Shown in pieces: positions 59,651 through 64,000 of a stretch of DNA of 64,000 nt. The notes under the pieces are model-generated. The model did no database searches, was not told the origin of the DNA, and saw only the letters and a list, made by a program, of their open reading frames with translations. A program made the position numbers and the translations under genes. Numbering within the stretch: the first letter of the stretch is position 1; each line of letters begins with the position of its first letter. This DNA comes from Typhlomys cinereus. Taxonomy: Eukaryota > Chordata > Mammalia > Rodentia > Platacanthomyidae. The stretch is taken from positions 8,399,421 through 8,463,420 of the forward strand of contig JALPQD010000004.1 in the NCBI GenBank assembly GCA_023101885.1, given 5' to 3'.

Positions 59651-61376
59651 GAAGAAAACAAGAAAAATAAACAGAAAAACAAGGTGATAGAAAATAGACT
59701 GGAATGACAGAAATCAATTCAAACATAAATAAAAAATGATAACTTTTCCTTTAAATCAGAAACAGTCAGATGATTAAAAATCACAGCCCAGATTCATACT
59801 GCTGTCTGGTCCATAGAGCACAATGGTACAGAAAGAGAAAATGTGCAGAAAAAGTATAAGAATAATTGAGTTCAATAGTATGAAGCATAGGAAAGCTTAG
59901 GGAAATGTTTTAACATGGTAAGAAAAAAACACTGTATAGTAACTGAAAAAAGTCTACTGAGACAATATGCGCTCTCTCTCTCTATGTCCATCTCTGTCTC
60001 TGTCTCTGTCTCTCATGCTCATTATGATGGTGGGTGAGTTCATATCAACATCAGGAGCCAAGGGAACTGACTACGCCATATTCGTAGTAAGAATTCAGAA
60101 AGAGAATATTTTCTAACTTGCCTGCCTATCAAAACAGCTACATCTCTCTTCCATCTTGCTCACTGCCCAGTGGTCCCACCCACTATGGGCTGGGTCTTCC
60201 CACAGCAATTAGACAATCTCCAGGCTTGCTTAGAGGTCTGCATTACCTTAATACTTCTTCTTTGGTATGACTAAAATCCAGTCCTCAATTGTCAAGCTAA
60301 AATGTACGGCTATTGCAGCATACATATATTATATATAATATACTTGTGGTTTTTGAGTAGATCACCAAACCTTGAATTAATGATTACATCTTATTCACAC
60401 TTGCTAAAACCAGCTCAGACAAAACACAAATACACTGAAAGCTGGTAATATTTGAGTTGCTTAAGTATTTATGAGATCGTAGCTCAATCCTGGGCTCCAT
60501 GGAATCTCACAGAGACTGAACTTCCTGATTGTTGAAACTGCAGGCAGAATCACCAGTCATTCCATGCATCTATTTTCAATGAAGCCAAAGAAAGACTTTC
60601 TTCTGCAGGCTGATGGAATTTCTACAGAATTAAAACACTAAAATCTTGGCCTTCTTTTTCCTAAATGATCTCATTCTTTGTCTGCCTCCTGTTCAGTTCT
60701 CATCTAATTGAATATATGTGAATATGTAATGTGGAGCAGAATTCAAGTTTTAAGGTTATCCTTTCCTGCTCATACTGTTTGCCTCATTTTGTGTCCTTAA
60801 TGAGTAGTCTATCACAGATTATCAGTTAATTACTTCTGCCATTTCATACAGACCATACCTCTAATACAGTAATTTTATAATTTGAATTATTTTATTAAAA
60901 TAGTATCTGATTACAATTATTGTATGTGTTCATCATTTTCAAAATATTTAATTTCTAGTTCATTGTCCTGGTAGTCAATAAACATACACTAATTGCTAGT
61001 AAATGCATACTGATTGGAAGTTCTTTTAATTATTTCTTCTGGTTTCCCTTCATGTTCTATATAAACTTCCTGAATACAGGTCCCTTTGTACCAACATGTT
61101 TCCATATACAACCAGTAGCTCCATCAATGACTGTTTAGGTAAAAGGACATTTTTGCCTTTTATTTTACCCATTTTCCAAAACAAAGTAGGCCATTAGTGA
61201 TCCTTCAGTGAGGTCTAATGTGAGAAACTCACACTTTTTTTTGTAGATAACCTATTGTTTTTACTTCTAGAATTAATAGCTTATTATTAAAAGCTAACTT
61301 CCTAGCTATGCGAGGTCAGATCATAGTAGTTAGTAGGCACGCTAGACTAGGCTAAATTAAAAACAGTGAAATTTTC
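59651..61376. other. Unassigned DNA with a CT-rich run
   Basis: A (CT)n/(TCTG)n run lies at about 59970-60012. No gene or named repeat otherwise. Confidence 0.45.
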
Positions 61377-61412
61377 TCCAGGCATGCTGACGCGTGCCTG
61401 TAATCCAAGTGG
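61377..61412 (+). mobile_element. B1 SINE 5' fragment
   Basis: Only the B1 5' portion ('aggcatgctgacgcgtgcct', 'gtaatccaag') is recognisable. Confidence 0.45.
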
Positions 61413-61853
61413 TATGGGTCTCTGAGTATGGATTTGTTTTCTCCAAGAAACAATGAATCATTAAGCAGGAAAAGAGTTGGGAATATTTGTGTTTATTTTA
61501 AGATAGGAAAAGAGACTCTGTGAATATGACTTGGGAACCCTAGATCCTTCCAGGGAGAGACGTGCGTGAAGACTAAAGTGCCACAAAGTGAAGAAATTAG
61601 AGCCCTCAGGGAAATATTAAGGAAGGCATGCTTGAATTTTAGAAATTTAGACAAGAGCACAAAAAAGAAAGTCTTGCTCTTTGAGAAGCTCAGAAAGCGT
61701 GAGGTTTATGAGATCACAAGTTGGAAGTTCTTTCCTGATTCTGCCTGTGTCTTGCTGAGAAAGGAAGGGGAAGCAAGGCTGGAGATGGCTTTTGGAAGGT
61801 CAAGACAGACTCCTCTCTTCTTTTTAGCATACTTCTAGTGTGTGTGCATGTGT

Positions 61854-61900
<47 letters not shown>

Positions 61901-61971
61901 GTACTGACCAGCTGATTGACGCAGGTGGTTAACTTAAAGATAGAGACTGAAATTCCAGCCTTATCAGGGAA
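61413..61971. other. Unassigned DNA ending in a (GT)n run
   Basis: A (GT)n microsatellite lies at about 61837-61897. The 90-codon frame at 61566-61838 is Lys/Glu/Arg-rich, but I recognise no family and see no supporting gene structure. Confidence 0.45.
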
Positions 61972-62095
61972 ATGAGAGGTGGGGATTAGCTTGGTCTCTA
62001 ACACCAGAACTCTGAAGGCTAAGACAGGGAGATCACAAGTTCAGGACTAGCCTGGGATACATAATGAGAGACCCTGTCTCAAACACATGGGCAGA
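61972..62095 (+). mobile_element. B1-like SINE (or B1 half of a B4)
   Basis: Phrases 'aactctgaaggctaagacag', 'ggactagcctgggatacata' and 'gagagaccctgtctcaaaca' follow the B1 layout in order. Confidence 0.68.
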
Positions 62096-62685
62096 CAACA
62101 ACAGAAAACAGTGGAATTGAATTTTGTCTCCCAGGAAATGTCTTAAATTCCAAAACAGAGAGAGAGAGAGAGAGAAGAAAGAACTTGAAAACTTCTATTC
62201 CTCACCAAAAATTACATAGTATCTACAATGTGCCTGCAATTAAGAGATCAAGTTAAGAAAATGGAAATCATAGCCAAGATCAATAACATTCTGCTCCAAA
62301 TGTGGCACTTTACCATGAGAATTATTTTGTTGAGTATTTTTAAAAAGTGGGTACCAAAAATGTTTTCTGTCCTTTTTCTGTTTTTCTCAAATCAGGACAT
62401 AAATATTTCTCCCCTATAAAGAAAGTTTAATCACTAGAAGTGAGTAAACCAAATCCATCCAAAGAATGTGTGTGCTTAGTAGTCCATATTTTCATTAGTT
62501 CCTTCTCTGCTCATTCCCATCTTAGAAGATATGCTCTGGTACCTTAAGTGGATATCAAAACCCTTAAGGTGATCCAAGTCCTTTACATGAAATGATATAG
62601 TATTTACATATAACCTACACAATCCTCCATGCACTTTACATCACCTCTATATCTAACATCTAATGCAAATGCGAATGATATGCAT
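62096..62685. other. Unassigned AT-rich DNA
   Basis: A (GA)n run lies at 62156-62174. No gene or RNA recognised. Confidence 0.45.
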
Positions 62686-62945
62686 ATGTAGTGCAGTGTA
62701 GTGCTGAGCAGTACAGTGTAGTGTAGTGTACTGCAGTGTAGTATAATTTAGTGTAATATATTGTAGCGTAGTGTGTGATGCATTGCAGTATAGTATGCTG
62801 CAGTGTGGTATAGTGTAGTGCTGAGTGTAGTTATTGCAGAGTAATCGTATAGTAATTTCAGTGCAGTGAAGTATATTGCATTGCAGTGTAGTGCAATGTA
62901 GTGTAGTGCAGTGTAGTCTAATGTAATGTAGTACAGCGTAGTGTA
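62686..62945. repeat. Degenerate pentamer array (GTAGT/GCAGT)n
   Basis: About 260 bp built mainly from 5-base words GTAGT, GCAGT and GTAAT in irregular order, so the period is 5 with drift. The opposite strand reads as a Tyr/Thr/Leu/His-rich frame (62748-63131), a by-product of the repeat. It is unlike the dinucleotide and tetranucleotide arrays elsewhere in the window. Confidence 0.85.
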
Positions 62946-64000
62946 CAGGAAGGAAAAGGAAATAAAAGGTCTGTGCAGGTTTAGCACAGACACTGCGTTT
63001 TGTGTTTTTTTTTCAAATATTTCTAACTCAGTTGCATCCACGGGTGCAAAACCCACAGATCCCAAGAAAGACTCTGCTGATCTTTCTGCAATTTGCTGCC
63101 TTAGAAACTCAAGTTTCTCTTCCTTTATCATATCACTTCTCTGGAAAACTTGCTGTTCTTCGCTTAAGAAATGATATAAGCCTAAGTTTAAGCCATCCCT
63201 GTGAGATCTGTGTCCTTGAGTGAGGCCACTTCCATGTATGAAACGCGTTAATCGACAACCACTTCTCTCTTGTTAACATGTCTTCTGTCAGTGTCATTTA
63301 TAGGGCCCGGTCAAAGAATCTAAGAAAATAAAAATGTTTCCTTCCCTACAATAAAAAATTTAATATCTGTTATTATAGTGCTTAAACAAAGTTTGCTTTG
63401 TAGTCACTTGTAATTATAGTATCTTTCCAGGAAAGCATTTCAAATTATTTAAAAAAAATCCTCACCAGGAAAGATATCTGAAGGGAGCAAGTGTTATACA
63501 TAAACAAAAAGTAAGTGAGGCAGACAAAGACATCCCTAAGGGTTAGGGGGGCTCATTGTTTAACTCTCCAATGCAGGACAAAACTGCTGTGAACTCCTGA
63601 CCCTGTAAGAACTTTATCATTTAATGGGAGAAGACAAGGTGAGGATGGCCTTAAGAAAGATACATACAATAAAAAGAAGGGGAAAAAAGTCTGTTCGGCT
63701 TTGGGAGATACATGTCCCAATAATCACAGATGTATTACTAAGTAAACCAGGTTGTGGTACTTAAGTTTTAAAGTAGAGAAGAAAAAGTCAGTTTGAGAGA
63801 AGAAAGTGAAAATTACCTAGTTCCATGTTTCTCTCTTTTTAGCCAAAGTCTACTGTCTCAGAAAGCATCTATAATCTGAGAGAAGAAATAAAAGTAATGA
63901 TGATGCTTTAAAAGCCCTATTTATACCAACAAGCATAACGAAAACATTTGTCATTTTGTTATTGTTTTGTTCTCTCTTCTGTTTGTTCTTGGGGCATGAC
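62946..64000. other. Unassigned DNA at the right edge
   Basis: No gene, RNA or clear repeat recognised. Short overlapping frames near 62941-63223 lack motifs. Confidence 0.45.

Noticed and set aside
62748..63131. 127-codon minus-strand frame rich in Tyr, Thr and His
   Set aside because: Most of it is a translation of the degenerate pentamer array.
1..64000. CRISPR arrays, operons, prophage or tRNA genes
   Set aside because: No regularly spaced direct repeats with unique spacers, no bacterial gene structure. The tRNA-like sequences are SINE heads lacking a complete cloverleaf.

Overview
This is mammalian, almost certainly rodent, genomic DNA with no intact protein-coding gene. The evidence is LINE-1 (L1) elements with AP-endonuclease and reverse-transcriptase reading frames, B1/B3/B4-type SINEs, and at least seven copies of a tRNA-headed SINE of the B2 superfamily. 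That SINE has a distinctive body ending in an AC-rich tail and may be the DIP family described from jerboas and relatives (Dipodoidea). The family name and the species group are inferences. The base composition is AT-rich apart from the L1 5' ends, and there is no bacterial-style gene organisation.

Layout. 1-13.8 kb: the 3' end of an L1, several old SINEs, a long CCTT microsatellite, and an old L1 split by a hAT-like DNA transposon, then about 6 kb of unassigned DNA. 13.8-21.3 kb: SINEs, a 1.9 kb truncated L1 with a perfect 19-bp target-site duplication (TSD) inside a hAT-like repeat, and old L1 and B4/B1 pieces. 21.3-29 kb: a full-length L1 on the minus strand, interrupted by a younger L1 insertion that carries an apparent 3' transduction. 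29.8-31.5 kb: a 5'-truncated carboxylesterase retrocopy with two frameshifts, followed by a short L1 that inserted at its A-tail. 31.5-43 kb: old repeats, an L1/5S rRNA composite, SINEs and unassigned DNA. 43-49.4 kb: a second full-length minus-strand L1 with two GC-rich promoter-like monomers. 49.4-64 kb: more SINEs, a truncated L1 with a perfect 17-bp TSD, eroded L1 pieces, and an unusual degenerate GTAGT/GCAGT tandem array near 62.7-62.9 kb.

The window is best read as a retrotransposition record. L1 machinery copied itself, the SINEs, a carboxylesterase mRNA and possibly 5S rRNA into the locus, and most events can be delimited by their TSDs. Long open frames other than the L1 and carboxylesterase relics are chance frames in simple repeats or SINEs. 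I found no convincing new functional system. The most informative observations are the L1 3' transduction, the nested insertion at the carboxylesterase copy, the private 3' end shared by two L1 copies, the L1/5S composite and the L1 5' monomers. Repeat families were assigned by eye, so family names are tentative and old-repeat boundaries are approximate.
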